A model generated the notes under the pieces. That model worked only from the letters and a program-made list of their open reading frames with translations. It was not told the origin of the DNA and did not search any database. From Haemophilus parainfluenzae (lineage in GTDB: Bacteria > Pseudomonadota > Gammaproteobacteria > Enterobacterales > Pasteurellaceae): 64,000 nucleotides of DNA. Positions 1-8,552 of this stretch are shown here, one piece after another. The stretch covers positions 868,001-932,000 of the forward strand of contig NZ_CP063121.1 in assembly GCF_014931415.1 (NCBI RefSeq), written 5' to 3'. The position numbers were made by a program, and so were the translations under genes. Positions within the stretch are counted from its first letter, which is position 1; every line of letters starts with the position of its first letter.

Positions 1-31
1 GAGAGTTAAGAACGGAGAACGTTTATGGGCT

Positions 32-76
32 ATTAAGCTCCCCCTCTTTCGCAAAGAGGGGGCTGGGGGGAGATTT
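32..76. repeat. Intergenic palindromic repeat, copy 1
   Basis: A perfect hairpin (CCCCCTCTTT at 40-49, AAAGAGGGGG at 53-62) is followed by a G-rich tail ending GGGGGGAGATTT. The same unit recurs twice near 39.9 kb, so this is a dispersed repeat. It lies just past the end of hemH and could also stop hemH transcription on the minus strand. Confidence 0.75.
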
Positions 77-78
77 AA

Positions 79-1050
79 TTATTTCAATCTATCCAAAACC
101 AATTTCCCTATCATTTCAATATGGGCTTTTTCAGCATTCAAGGCAGGGATGTAGTGATAAGACACACCACCATGATTTAAGAATGTTTCTTTATTTTCAA
201 CCTCAATTTCTTCTAAGGTTTCTAAACAATCCACTGAAAAACCTGGGCAAATTACCGCTATTTTTTGAATCCCTTGAGAAGCGGCTTCTTCTAAAAAGTG
301 ATCGGTATAAGGTTGCAACCATTCTTCTCGGCCAAAGCGAGATTGGAAAGTCATATTCCATTGGTTTTCTGTCAAGCCTAATTTATCCACAATGGTAATG
401 GTGGTTTGTTTGCAGTGCTGACGATAATAATCGCCCATATTCTCATAACGCAATGGAATGCCATGATAAGAAAAAAGCAAAAACTCATCGGGTTTTAACT
501 GCACTTTAATCGAATCCACTAAGGCATTAATGTAGTTTTCATCAAGATGATAAGAATGAATAAACTCAAAAGGCACAATATTACGTTCTTGCGCAATGGC
601 ACGATTGAAGGCATCGATTAATGCGCCCGTTGTGGTACTAGAATATTGCGGATAAAGCGGCAACACAATCATGCGTTCCACGTCATTTTTAAGTAAATTT
701 TTGACCGCACTTTGCATTGAAGGATTACCATAAGTCATGGCAATTTCGACTTGTGCATTAATGCCTTGTTCATTTAAATAAGCCTGTAAACCGGCTTGTT
801 GTTGCTTTGTAATGGCTAGTAGGGGAGAGCCTTGTTCTGTCCAAATAGCTTGATAATTTTGAGCAATACGTTTAGAACGCATTGGTAAAATAATGGCTTT
901 TAAAAGGGGATACCATTTCCAACGAGGCAAATCGACCACACGGGGATCCATTAAAAAATCCGCTAAATAACGGGAGATCGCAGCGGGTTGAGGGGCATCA
1001 GGCGTACCAAGGTTCGCTAAAATGATGCCAATTTTTTGAGTTGTAGTCAT
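79..1050 (-). CDS. hemH: Ferrochelatase
   Basis: Inserts ferrous iron into protoporphyrin IX, the last step of heme synthesis, at the cytoplasmic face of the membrane. The product is about 323 residues, normal for the family. It shows the N-terminal [11 protein letters not shown] segment and the [10 protein letters not shown] segment that carries the metal-binding histidine, and ends with the usual conserved block around [16 protein letters not shown] start it at ATG 1050-1048, which gives MTTTQKIG and a 4-base ATGA overlap with the stop of the upstream thioesterase; a start 39 bases earlier would lie inside that gene. The overlap implies translational coupling. The same pair is adjacent in H. 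influenzae as I recall. Confidence 0.96.
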   Translation of the reverse strand: MTTTQKIGIILANLGTPDAPQPAAISRYLADFLMDPRVVDLPRWKWYPLLKAIILPMRSKRIAQNYQAIWTEQGSPLLAITKQQQAGLQAYLNEQGINAQVEIAMTYGNPSMQSAVKNLLKNDVERMIVLPLYPQYSSTTTGALIDAFNRAIAQERNIVPFEFIHSYHLDENYINALVDSIKVQLKPDEFLLFSYHGIPLRYENMGDYYRQHCKQTTITIVDKLGLTENQWNMTFQSRFGREEWLQPYTDHFLEEAASQGIQKIAVICPGFSVDCLETLEEIEVENKETFLNHGGVSYHYIPALNAEKAHIEMIGKLVLDRLK

Positions 1051-1466
1051 AAATGTTTGATATAAAGCGTTAATCGAGAAACGCAGCAAAGTTTATCTTG
1101 TTCATCGCGAATGTCAATTTGCCAAACATGGGTATTTTGACTTAAAGCAATTGGCGTTGCCTTTGCGGTAACAAAACCTTTTTTCGCTGGGCGAAGATGA
1201 TTGGCGTTGATATCTAATCCCAAGGCAACTTGCCCTTCTTCTATACAGAGAAATCCTGCTAATGAACCAATGGTTTCAGCCAACGCCACAGACACACCGC
1301 CATGTAATAAACCGAAAGGCTGTGTGGTGCGATGATCAACTGGCATTTTTGCCTCAATCCAGTTTTCACCATAAGCCGAAATCTCAATGCCTAAATGCCC
1401 AACAGCGCAATGTTTTCCCATTTCATTAAGCTGCTCAAGGGTGAATGCTTTTTTCCAAATTGCCAT
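1047..1466 (-). CDS. Hot-dog fold acyl-CoA thioesterase (YdiI/MenI-like)
   Basis: A 139-residue protein of the PaaI/YdiI hot-dog thioesterase family. The signature [20 protein letters not shown] at about residues 45-64 contains the HGG loop and the following catalytic glutamate. Family members hydrolyse 1,4-dihydroxy-2-naphthoyl-CoA in menaquinone synthesis or other acyl- and aryl-CoA esters; the substrate here cannot be read from sequence. It is the first gene of a two-gene unit with hemH, overlapping it by 4 bases. Menaquinone is consistent with the nitrate respiration genes at the other end of the window, but that link is inference. Confidence 0.85.
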   Translation of the reverse strand: MAIWKKAFTLEQLNEMGKHCAVGHLGIEISAYGENWIEAKMPVDHRTTQPFGLLHGGVSVALAETIGSLAGFLCIEEGQVALGLDINANHLRPAKKGFVTAKATPIALSQNTHVWQIDIRDEQDKLCCVSRLTLYIKHL

Positions 1467-1862
1467 GTACTTTTCCTTATCTTATTTGATGGCGTTAGTG
1501 TGATCTAATTCGACACTTTCGTAAAGAAAAAAGAAAGGCTAAGTTGTGCTTTTAGCCTCTAAATGTGTCTATTTTTTAAACAAAATTTTACATATCTTTA
1601 AATTTTTTGTAAAAAACGCCAGAAATCTTTACATATATTTACATAACTTAAAATTTACCTTAATTAATTGTAATTTTTAGTAAATATTTTTTTAGATGCT
1701 TCCTTTTTATACAAAGTTCGCTTAGAATAAAGTGTTCTGACCAGAAAGGTAAGGGGAACTGTTGTCAAAATTTGTGGTCGTCGCCTTTCTGACGTTGAAT
1801 TTTTCGGCGCTGTTGCATCAGTGACAGCTTCTTAATCATCCTAATAAAAGGAATAATTTTAT
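1467..1862 (+). promoter_or_regulatory. AT-rich 396-base leader and promoter region of the adhesin gene
   Basis: No gene is visible here. The stretch is very AT-rich, with several TTTACATA-like direct repeats at 1590-1645. A possible -10 hexamer TAGAAT is at 1723-1728. An 8-base inverted repeat (CAGAAAGG at 1742-1749, CCTTTCTG at 1784-1791) would sit in the 5' UTR. An AAAGGA ribosome site lies a few bases upstream of the ATG at 1863. No simple-sequence repeat that would suggest phase variation was seen. Confidence 0.5.
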
Positions 1863-4800
1863 ATGAACAAAGTGTTTAAAGTTATTTGGAATCATGCTAC
1901 ACAAACGTGGACTGCAGTTTCTGAACTTGGGCATGCTAAAGGTAAAACCAAATCTAAAAAAATCGTTAAATTGACCGCACTTGCGGGTGCTGTTCTTGGT
2001 GTAGTGGGTACTGCTCAAGCTGCAGTGGATGTAGATTCTAGTTCTATTACGATTGCATCTAATCATCCAACAGCAAATGAAGCCACAAAAGGCAAACAAA
2101 ATATTAATATCGGTACCGGTGCTAATACTTACAGAAGCGCAAATGGCAAAGTATCTCATGATGCAATTGCAATTGGTTCTAACGCAACAGGTACGGGCGA
2201 TGCTGCAGTGGCTATTGGTTTGGAAGCTAGTGCAACAGAACAAAATGGTGTTGCTATCGGTCATAAGGCAAAAAATACTTCACAAAGCTCAGTAGCAATT
2301 GGTGAAAATGCAACATCAAGTAAAGATATGGATGTGGCAGTTGGTAAGGGTGCTGCAGCTTCAGGTGGTGAATCTCTTGCTTTTGGTTCTGAGGCTAACT
2401 CAAGTGCTAAAGCTGCGATTTCCGTTGGTAAATCATCTGTTGCAGCAGGTGATTCTGCGGTAGCGACAGGTTATTTGGCAAATGCAGGTGCGGCTAATAC
2501 TGTTGCTACAGGTAAGAGTGCTACTGCGAGTGTTGATAATGCAGTTGCTGTTGGTGTGCAAACTAATGCTAGTGCTCGTAATGCCATGGCATTAGGTGGT
2601 TATTCTTCAGCTTCTGGTGAGCGTGCAACAGCAGTGGGTGCAGCATCAAAAGCATCAGGCACTGCTTCATTTGCGGGTGGTACATCTGCAAATGCTTCTG
2701 GTACAAACTCTGTAGCTATCGGTGGCTCAATGACTCCAGCTGATGCTGCACAAGCAACAGGTGCTAATACAACTGCGATTGGTACAGGTGCAAAAGCAGA
2801 AAAAGATAATGCGGTTGCATTAGGTTCAGGGTCTACGACATCTGATTTTGTTCCAACTAGTTCAGCAACTGTTGGCACTTTAACTTATAGTGGTTTTGCA
2901 GGTAGCAATAGTTCATTAGGTAATGGTGCTGTAGTGTCAGTAGGTGGTCCAGTAACTCCGACTAATCAACTAGGTTCTGCACGCCAAATTCAAAATGTAG
3001 CAGCAGGTCGAATTGATGCTGCTTCAACCGATGCAGTGAATGGTTCACAACTTTATGTTGTAGCAAGTAAATTAGATGAAAAAATTCATAACCATCACTG
3101 GATTGCGAGTGGTAACCAAACAGCGGGCGCTCAACATGCCAATACAAGTATTTATAACAATGGTGTTGTTGATTTCCAAAATGGTAACGGTACGATTGCA
3201 ACCGTAACGAATGAAACGTTAGATCAAAGCACTGGAACCAAAAAAACAGTGGTTAAATACCACGCAAATATCGTAGCTGGTGATAACACAACAGTTGACT
3301 ATAACGCTGATGGTTCAGTTAAAATTAGTGCGAATGTATCTGGCGGTACAGATACTACTGCGAAAGTGATAACGGGTTCTCCAAATGCATTAATTGTAAC
3401 GAATACAACAACAGATAATGTAACAACTTATAATGTAAGTGTAAAAACAGGTGATATTTCTACTACAACCGCAGGTGCAGCTACCTATGATAAAGATGGT
3501 GACAATGCAGCGAGTGGTAATTATGGTTCTCGTTTAACTAACGTAAGTACCGTAACAAATATCGTGAATAATGTTTCATGGCATTTGAATTCTGAAGCGG
3601 TACCAGGGACAAGTGGTACACTTATCACTGGTAGTGATACTGAAGCTTCAAATGTTCGTGCATCAAACACCGTAAACATTAATGCGGGTGACAACATTGC
3701 AATCAAACGTAACGGTAATACCATTGAAATCAGCTCAACTGGTGGTGCTAAAGGTGATACCGGTGCAACAGGTGCGAAAGGTGATACCGGTGCAGCAGGT
3801 GCGAAAGGTGATACTGGTGCAGCAGGTGCGAAAGGTGATACTGGTGATAGCATCACTGGTGAAGTTTTAGATAACGGCGACGGTACTCATACTATCACTA
3901 TCACTAATTTAGGTGATGGCTCAGTGACCACTACTATCGTAAAAGACGGTAAAGACGGTAAAAACGGTAAAGACGGTGCAACTGGTGCAGCAGGTAAAAA
4001 CGCTGAAGCAAGTGTTGTAAACAACGGTAACGGTACACACACAGTCACTATCGTAGATGGCAACGGTCAAACCACTTCAACAGTTGTTAAAGATGGTAAA
4101 AATGCAGAAGCATCTGTTACAAACAACGGTAATGGTACACATACATTAACTGTCGTAGATGGTAACGGTAACACTACCACCACTATCGTTAAAGATGGTG
4201 CAACTGGTGCGAAAGGTGATACTGGTGCAGCAGGTGCGAAAGGTGATACCGGTGCAGCAGGTGCGAAAGGTGCTGATGGTAAAAATGCTGAAGCAAGTGT
4301 TGTAAACAACGGTAACGGTACACACACAGTCACTATCGTAGATGGCAACGGTCAAACCACTTCAACAGTTGTTAAAGATGGTAAAAATGCTGAAGCATCT
4401 GTTACAAACAACGGTAATGGTACACATACATTAACTGTCGTGGATGGTAACGGTAACACTACCACCACTATCGTTAAAGATGGTGCAACCGGTGCAGCAG
4501 GTGCGAAAGGTGACACTGGTGCAACTGGTGAGAAAGGTGATAAAGGTGATAGCATTACAGGTGAGGTTGTAGATAACGGCGACGGTACTCATACTATCAC
4601 TATCACTAATTTAGGTGATGGCTCAGTGACCACTACTATCGTAAAAGATGGTAAAGATGGTAAAGACGGTAAAGATGGTGCGACTGGTGCAGCAGGTAAA
4701 AACGCTGAAGCAAGTGTTGTAAACAACGGTAACGGTACACACACAGTCACTATCGTAGATGGCAACGGTCAAACCACTTCAACAGTTGTTAAAGATGGTA

Positions 4801-7238
4801 AAAATGCAGAAGCATCTGTTACAAACAACGGTAATGGTACACATACATTAACTGTCGTAGATGGTAACGGTAACACTACCACCACTATCGTTAAAGATGG
4901 TGCAACTGGTGCGAAAGGTGATACTGGTGCAGCAGGTGCGAAAGGTGATACCGGTGCGAAAGGTGCTGACGGTAAAAATGCTGAAGCAAGTGTTGTAAAT
5001 AACGGTAACGGTACACACACAGTCACTATCGTGGATGGTAACGGTCAAACTACTTCAACAGTTGTTAAAGATGGTAAAAATGCTGAAGCATCTGTTACAA
5101 ACAACGGTAACGGTACTCATACAGTAACTATCGTGGATGGTAACGGTCAAACCACTTCAACAGTTGTTAAAGATGGTAAAAATGCTGAAGCATCTGTTAC
5201 AAACAACGGTAACGGTACACATACAGTCACTATCGTAGATGGTAACGGTAAAACGACCACCACTGTTGTTAAAGATGGTGCAAAAGGTGAAAAAGGTGAT
5301 ACCGGTGCGAAAGGTGCTGACGGTAAAAATGCTGAAGCAAGTGTTGTAAATAATGGTAACGGTACTCATACAGTCACTATCGTGGATGGTAACGGTCAAA
5401 CCACTTCAACAGTTGTTAAAGATGGTAAAAATGCTGAAGCATCTGTTACAAACAACGGTAACGGTACTCATACAGTAACTATCGTTGATGGTAACGGTCA
5501 AACCACTTCAACAGTTGTTAAAGATGGTAAAGACGGTAAAGACGGTGTGATGACTTGGAATATCAAGTCTACTGGTGAGAAACCTGATGGTACCAAGGAA
5601 AACACTAAACAAAATATTAAGGACACCCATACTGTTGAAATGTCTGCAGGCAAAAATTTAACTATTGAACAAACAAATGATCCTAACGGGGTTGCAGGTG
5701 CAAAAGTTGAATTTGCCTTAAACAGCAATGTAACCAACTTAGATAAAGTTGTTGTTAATGGTAAAGATGGTGTAGATGGTAAAGATGGTGTAACCATTAC
5801 TGCTCCTGGTGGTAAAGATGGTAACGACGGTTTAGACGGCAAAGTTGGAATCAGTGGTAAAGACGGCAAAGATGCAGTTTCTATCTCTGGTAAAGATGGC
5901 GTTGGTCAAATCGGCTTAACCGGACCGAAAGGTGCAGATGGTAAAGATGGTGCATCAGTAACCATTTCAACAGATAAAGGTACAACCACAGTAGCTGAAC
6001 GCGATGGTGGTGAAAAGATTAACCGTGTTATCTATACTGATAAAGATAAAGATGGCAATGATATCAAACGTGAAATTGCAACGCTTGATGATGGCTTGAA
6101 ATTCACAGGTGATGATGGTCAAACAGTTAATCGTACTTTAGGTTCTAACCTTAATATTAAGGGTGGTGCGACAGATTCAACAACAGCGAAAAACATTCGT
6201 GTGACCAAAGCTGCGGATGGTGAAGGCTTAGATGTGAATCTTGCGAATAACATTAAGTTAGATAACAATGGTAGCCTTAATATTGGTGGTACAACAGTTA
6301 AAGATGGTGATATCCAAATTGGCGATACTCACATTAAAAATGGTTCAGTAACCAATTTAGACCATCACATTGACAACCCAACAACAGTTGTGGATGACAG
6401 CGTGTTAAATATCACTGATGAGAAGAAAAAAGAAGCCGCAACAGTTGGTGATGTATTGAACTCAGGTTGGAACTTACAAGCAAATGGTAAACCGGTTGAT
6501 GCAGTAACGCACGGCAACAACGTGAACTTTGCAAGTGATAAAGGTACTGTGACAGTTACAGCGAACTCAGATGGTAAAACATCTGTTGTAAACTTAGATG
6601 TTAACGTTGATAACGATACCATCACTGTGAATAATAAAGGACAATTAGTCGCTAGCGGTGCAACCAACTTTAATGTTGCAACTAAAGATGGTGGCAACAA
6701 AGTTGCTAAGAAAGGCGGTAGCTCAACAACGAAAATTACCGCAGGTAAAACAATTACTTACACTGCAGGTAAAAACATCGCGATTGAGCAAAATGGTGGC
6801 GACATCCTTGTTTCAACAACAAATGATGTAGACCACAACAGCGTAACCACAAATGACTTAACAGTTAACAAAGGTGGTAACATTGATATGGGTGGTAACC
6901 AAATTCACAACGTGAAAGCGGGTACTAAAGATACTGATGCGGTTAACGTATCTCAATTGAAACAATCAATTGGTGACGTACATAAACGTATCAATAAAGT
7001 GGGTAAAGAAGCTCGCGGCGGTATCGCAGGTGCTAACGCAGCAGCAGGTTTACCACAAGTTTACATCCCGGGTAAATCAATGGTTGCTGCTTCTGCAGGT
7101 ACTTTCAAAGGTGAAAGTGCTGTAGCAGTAGGTTACTCACGTTCAAGCGACAATGGTAAAGTTATCTTTAAACTTCAAGGTAACGCAAATACCCAAGGCG
7201 ACGTAGGTGGCTCTGTGGGTGTAGGTTACCAATGGTAA
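1863..7238 (+). CDS. Trimeric autotransporter adhesin with collagen-like and beta-type repeats
   Basis: A 1791-residue surface adhesin (type Vc secretion). Residues 1-53 form an extended signal peptide: the ESPR start MNKVFKVIWNHATQTW, then a hydrophobic core ending in AQA. About 95-335 is a YadA-like head of repeated xAVAIGxxA units. A neck with the DAVNGSQLY motif follows near 390. From about 627 to 1229, Gly-X-Y collagen-like stretches (GAKGDTGAAG type) alternate with eleven 34-residue units beginning KNAEASV and two related units beginning GDSITGEV. After further KDG-rich and Trp-ring-like segments (GWNLQANGKP) comes a second neck (DAVNVSQL, about 1690) and the YadA beta-barrel anchor, ending in a terminal aromatic residue. 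A terminator follows, so the gene is probably monocistronic. The ligand is unknown. No premature stop or frameshift is seen. Confidence 0.95.
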   Translation: MNKVFKVIWNHATQTWTAVSELGHAKGKTKSKKIVKLTALAGAVLGVVGTAQAAVDVDSSSITIASNHPTANEATKGKQNINIGTGANTYRSANGKVSHDAIAIGSNATGTGDAAVAIGLEASATEQNGVAIGHKAKNTSQSSVAIGENATSSKDMDVAVGKGAAASGGESLAFGSEANSSAKAAISVGKSSVAAGDSAVATGYLANAGAANTVATGKSATASVDNAVAVGVQTNASARNAMALGGYSSASGERATAVGAASKASGTASFAGGTSANASGTNSVAIGGSMTPADAAQATGANTTAIGTGAKAEKDNAVALGSGSTTSDFVPTSSATVGTLTYSGFAGSNSSLGNGAVVSVGGPVTPTNQLGSARQIQNVAAGRIDAASTDAVNGSQLYVVASKLDEKIHNHHWIASGNQTAGAQHANTSIYNNGVVDFQNGNGTIATVTNETLDQSTGTKKTVVKYHANIVAGDNTTVDYNADGSVKISANVSGGTDTTAKVITGSPNALIVTNTTTDNVTTYNVSVKTGDISTTTAGAATYDKDGDNAASGNYGSRLTNVSTVTNIVNNVSWHLNSEAVPGTSGTLITGSDTEASNVRASNTVNINAGDNIAIKRNGNTIEISSTGGAKGDTGATGAKGDTGAAGAKGDTGAAGAKGDTGDSITGEVLDNGDGTHTITITNLGDGSVTTTIVKDGKDGKNGKDGATGAAGKNAEASVVNNGNGTHTVTIVDGNGQTTSTVVKDGKNAEASVTNNGNGTHTLTVVDGNGNTTTTIVKDGATGAKGDTGAAGAKGDTGAAGAKGADGKNAEASVVNNGNGTHTVTIVDGNGQTTSTVVKDGKNAEASVTNNGNGTHTLTVVDGNGNTTTTIVKDGATGAAGAKGDTGATGEKGDKGDSITGEVVDNGDGTHTITITNLGDGSVTTTIVKDGKDGKDGKDGATGAAGKNAEASVVNNGNGTHTVTIVDGNGQTTSTVVKDGKNAEASVTNNGNGTHTLTVVDGNGNTTTTIVKDGATGAKGDTGAAGAKGDTGAKGADGKNAEASVVNNGNGTHTVTIVDGNGQTTSTVVKDGKNAEASVTNNGNGTHTVTIVDGNGQTTSTVVKDGKNAEASVTNNGNGTHTVTIVDGNGKTTTTVVKDGAKGEKGDTGAKGADGKNAEASVVNNGNGTHTVTIVDGNGQTTSTVVKDGKNAEASVTNNGNGTHTVTIVDGNGQTTSTVVKDGKDGKDGVMTWNIKSTGEKPDGTKENTKQNIKDTHTVEMSAGKNLTIEQTNDPNGVAGAKVEFALNSNVTNLDKVVVNGKDGVDGKDGVTITAPGGKDGNDGLDGKVGISGKDGKDAVSISGKDGVGQIGLTGPKGADGKDGASVTISTDKGTTTVAERDGGEKINRVIYTDKDKDGNDIKREIATLDDGLKFTGDDGQTVNRTLGSNLNIKGGATDSTTAKNIRVTKAADGEGLDVNLANNIKLDNNGSLNIGGTTVKDGDIQIGDTHIKNGSVTNLDHHIDNPTTVVDDSVLNITDEKKKEAATVGDVLNSGWNLQANGKPVDAVTHGNNVNFASDKGTVTVTANSDGKTSVVNLDVNVDNDTITVNNKGQLVASGATNFNVATKDGGNKVAKKGGSSTTKITAGKTITYTAGKNIAIEQNGGDILVSTTNDVDHNSVTTNDLTVNKGGNIDMGGNQIHNVKAGTKDTDAVNVSQLKQSIGDVHKRINKVGKEARGGIAGANAAAGLPQVYIPGKSMVAASAGTFKGESAVAVGYSRSSDNGKVIFKLQGNANTQGDVGGSVGVGYQW
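3741..5550 (+). repeat. Tandem coding repeats in adhesin stalk (102-base units plus collagen-like linkers)
   Basis: Eleven near-identical 102-base units encode 34 residues each (KNAEASV...VVKDG), separated by short runs encoding Gly-X-Y triplets. Two variants alternate: one with VVNNGNGTHTVTIVDGNGQ and one with VTNNGNGTHTLTVVDGNGN. DNA identity is high enough for copy number to change by recombination, and it makes the region prone to misassembly. Confidence 0.9.
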
Positions 7239-7261
7239 TTTAACTTTCCATTAAGATAGAT

Positions 7262-7290
7262 AAAAACCCAGCTTCGGCTGGGTTTTTTAT
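7262..7290 (+). terminator. Rho-independent terminator after the adhesin
   Basis: The stem AACCCAGC / GCTGGGTT has a short TTCG loop and is followed by a T run, 24 bases after the adhesin stop. Confidence 0.9.
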
Positions 7291-7393
7291 TTGTACCAAA
7301 TTAAGGATGAAATGGGATAGAGTGAGCACACAATAACATTTCTAAAAAATAGTTTTGTGATTAATTAGACAAACTTAAGGATATCTACCCTAA

Positions 7394-8230
7394 ATGACCA
7401 CTTCAGAAAAAATTAATATTGCGTTTGCGATTGATGCCAAATATACGCCCCATTTAGAAGCGTTGCTAAAATCCATTTGCTACTATAATAAGAATGTAAA
7501 CTTTTATGTCTTACATAATGATATTCCACAAGAATGGTTTGAAGGGATTCAATGCAAATTAGAGAAAATGGGCTATAACCTATTTTGTATTCATATTTCT
7601 GACGATATTTTTAAAGATTATAAAACGTTGGAACATATTTCTTCGTCAAGCAGTTATTACCGACTCATGATCCCAAAACTGATTAATCAAGCACGCGTCT
7701 TGTATTTAGATGCAGATATTATTGTGAATGGATCATTATCTGATTTTTATTATAGCGATCTTAATGGCGCACCTGTTGGTGTTGTAAAGGATTATGGGAT
7801 GGGGGAACACTTTCCGTTTCCTTATTTAGATGCATCCGTTTCCAAAAAATATTTCAACAGCGGTGTTCTACTTATTGATTGTGCTAAGTGGAGAAATGAG
7901 GGTTTAGTTAATACTTTATTGCAAACAGTTGAAGAGTATGGTGACCAGGTGCTATATGGGGATCAATGTATTTTGAATATCGTTTTACGAGAAAAGGCAA
8001 AATATTATAGTTTTACTGAAAATGCTCAGGTGCAATATATTGAAAAAATTAAACGTGAGCATGATATTACTCAAGTTAATCTCAATATTCCACCTCTTAT
8101 TATCCATTATGCTGCAAAGCATAAGCCTTGGGATAATCATAACCCGACATTATTTGAACGTGAAAAATATTGGTTTTTCCGCCATCTAGATTGGTCTTAT
8201 CTTATTATGCGACCGAATAAAATTTTATAG
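7394..8230 (+). CDS. Glycosyltransferase family 8 (LgtC/GspA-like)
   Basis: A 278-residue retaining glycosyltransferase. Support: the DxD motif in VLYLDADIIVNG near residues 98-109, the family segment YFNSGVLLIDCAKWR, the GDQCILNIVL block, and a C-terminal HYAAKHKPW that matches the HxxxxKPW nucleotide-sugar motif. Family 8 members in Haemophilus add galactose or glucose to lipooligosaccharide from UDP-sugars; the acceptor cannot be read here. It lies 155 bases after the adhesin and past its terminator, so it is probably transcribed on its own. It converges with a glycosyltransferase remnant. It could instead modify a surface protein. Confidence 0.88.
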   Translation: MTTSEKINIAFAIDAKYTPHLEALLKSICYYNKNVNFYVLHNDIPQEWFEGIQCKLEKMGYNLFCIHISDDIFKDYKTLEHISSSSSYYRLMIPKLINQARVLYLDADIIVNGSLSDFYYSDLNGAPVGVVKDYGMGEHFPFPYLDASVSKKYFNSGVLLIDCAKWRNEGLVNTLLQTVEEYGDQVLYGDQCILNIVLREKAKYYSFTENAQVQYIEKIKREHDITQVNLNIPPLIIHYAAKHKPWDNHNPTLFEREKYWFFRHLDWSYLIMRPNKIL

Positions 8231-8251
8231 AGCGCTTACAAAACCCGATAA

Positions 8252-8512
8252 TTAGCGTAATTTCTGTGCAAGGTCGAGAATGAGTTTCCCAAGTATAGGA
8301 AGTGGATCGTTATTTATTAGATGTTGATATTTCAATGCTAATTTCCTAGAGCGAAGAGGTTGTTGGCAAGCAATTTGTATTTGTTTCTCATCAGATGCAC
8401 GATAGTTATAGGCAATTAGACGGAGTTCATCTAATAAGGTTAAATTATGTCGAATAAAAGTTTCAATAATATCACTTTCATTATGCACCATACTTAAGCC
8501 AACTAGTTTCTA
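8252..8512 (-). pseudogene. Remnant of a family 2 glycosyltransferase, internally deleted
   Basis: The readable frame is only 79 residues from ATG 8491. It begins MVHNESDIIETFIRHNL, the typical N terminus of a family 2 glycosyltransferase, then passes directly into basic sequence (RSRKLALKYQHLIN) resembling the C-terminal end of such proteins. The nucleotide-binding and DxD region is missing. Upstream in frame the codons read KLVGLS, as in intact homologues, but are preceded by TAG where a start would be expected. The most likely history is an internal deletion of a gene of about 1 kb. It could still be expressed as a small protein, but I see no reason to expect activity. Confidence 0.65.
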
Positions 8513-8552
8513 CTCATCTCCATTTACCTTATTATTAAACGGCTAATGTTTT

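Noticed and set aside
1467..1862. Phase-variable simple repeats controlling the adhesin
   Set aside because: Only ordinary AT-rich sequence is present; no tetranucleotide or homopolymer tract long enough.
1836..2264. Long reading frames antisense to the adhesin, here and repeatedly to 6700
   Set aside because: They mirror the repeat-rich coding strand and have low-complexity residues; no ribosome sites or families.
3741..5550. CRISPR array
   Set aside because: The repeats are in frame, coding, contiguous and without unique spacers.
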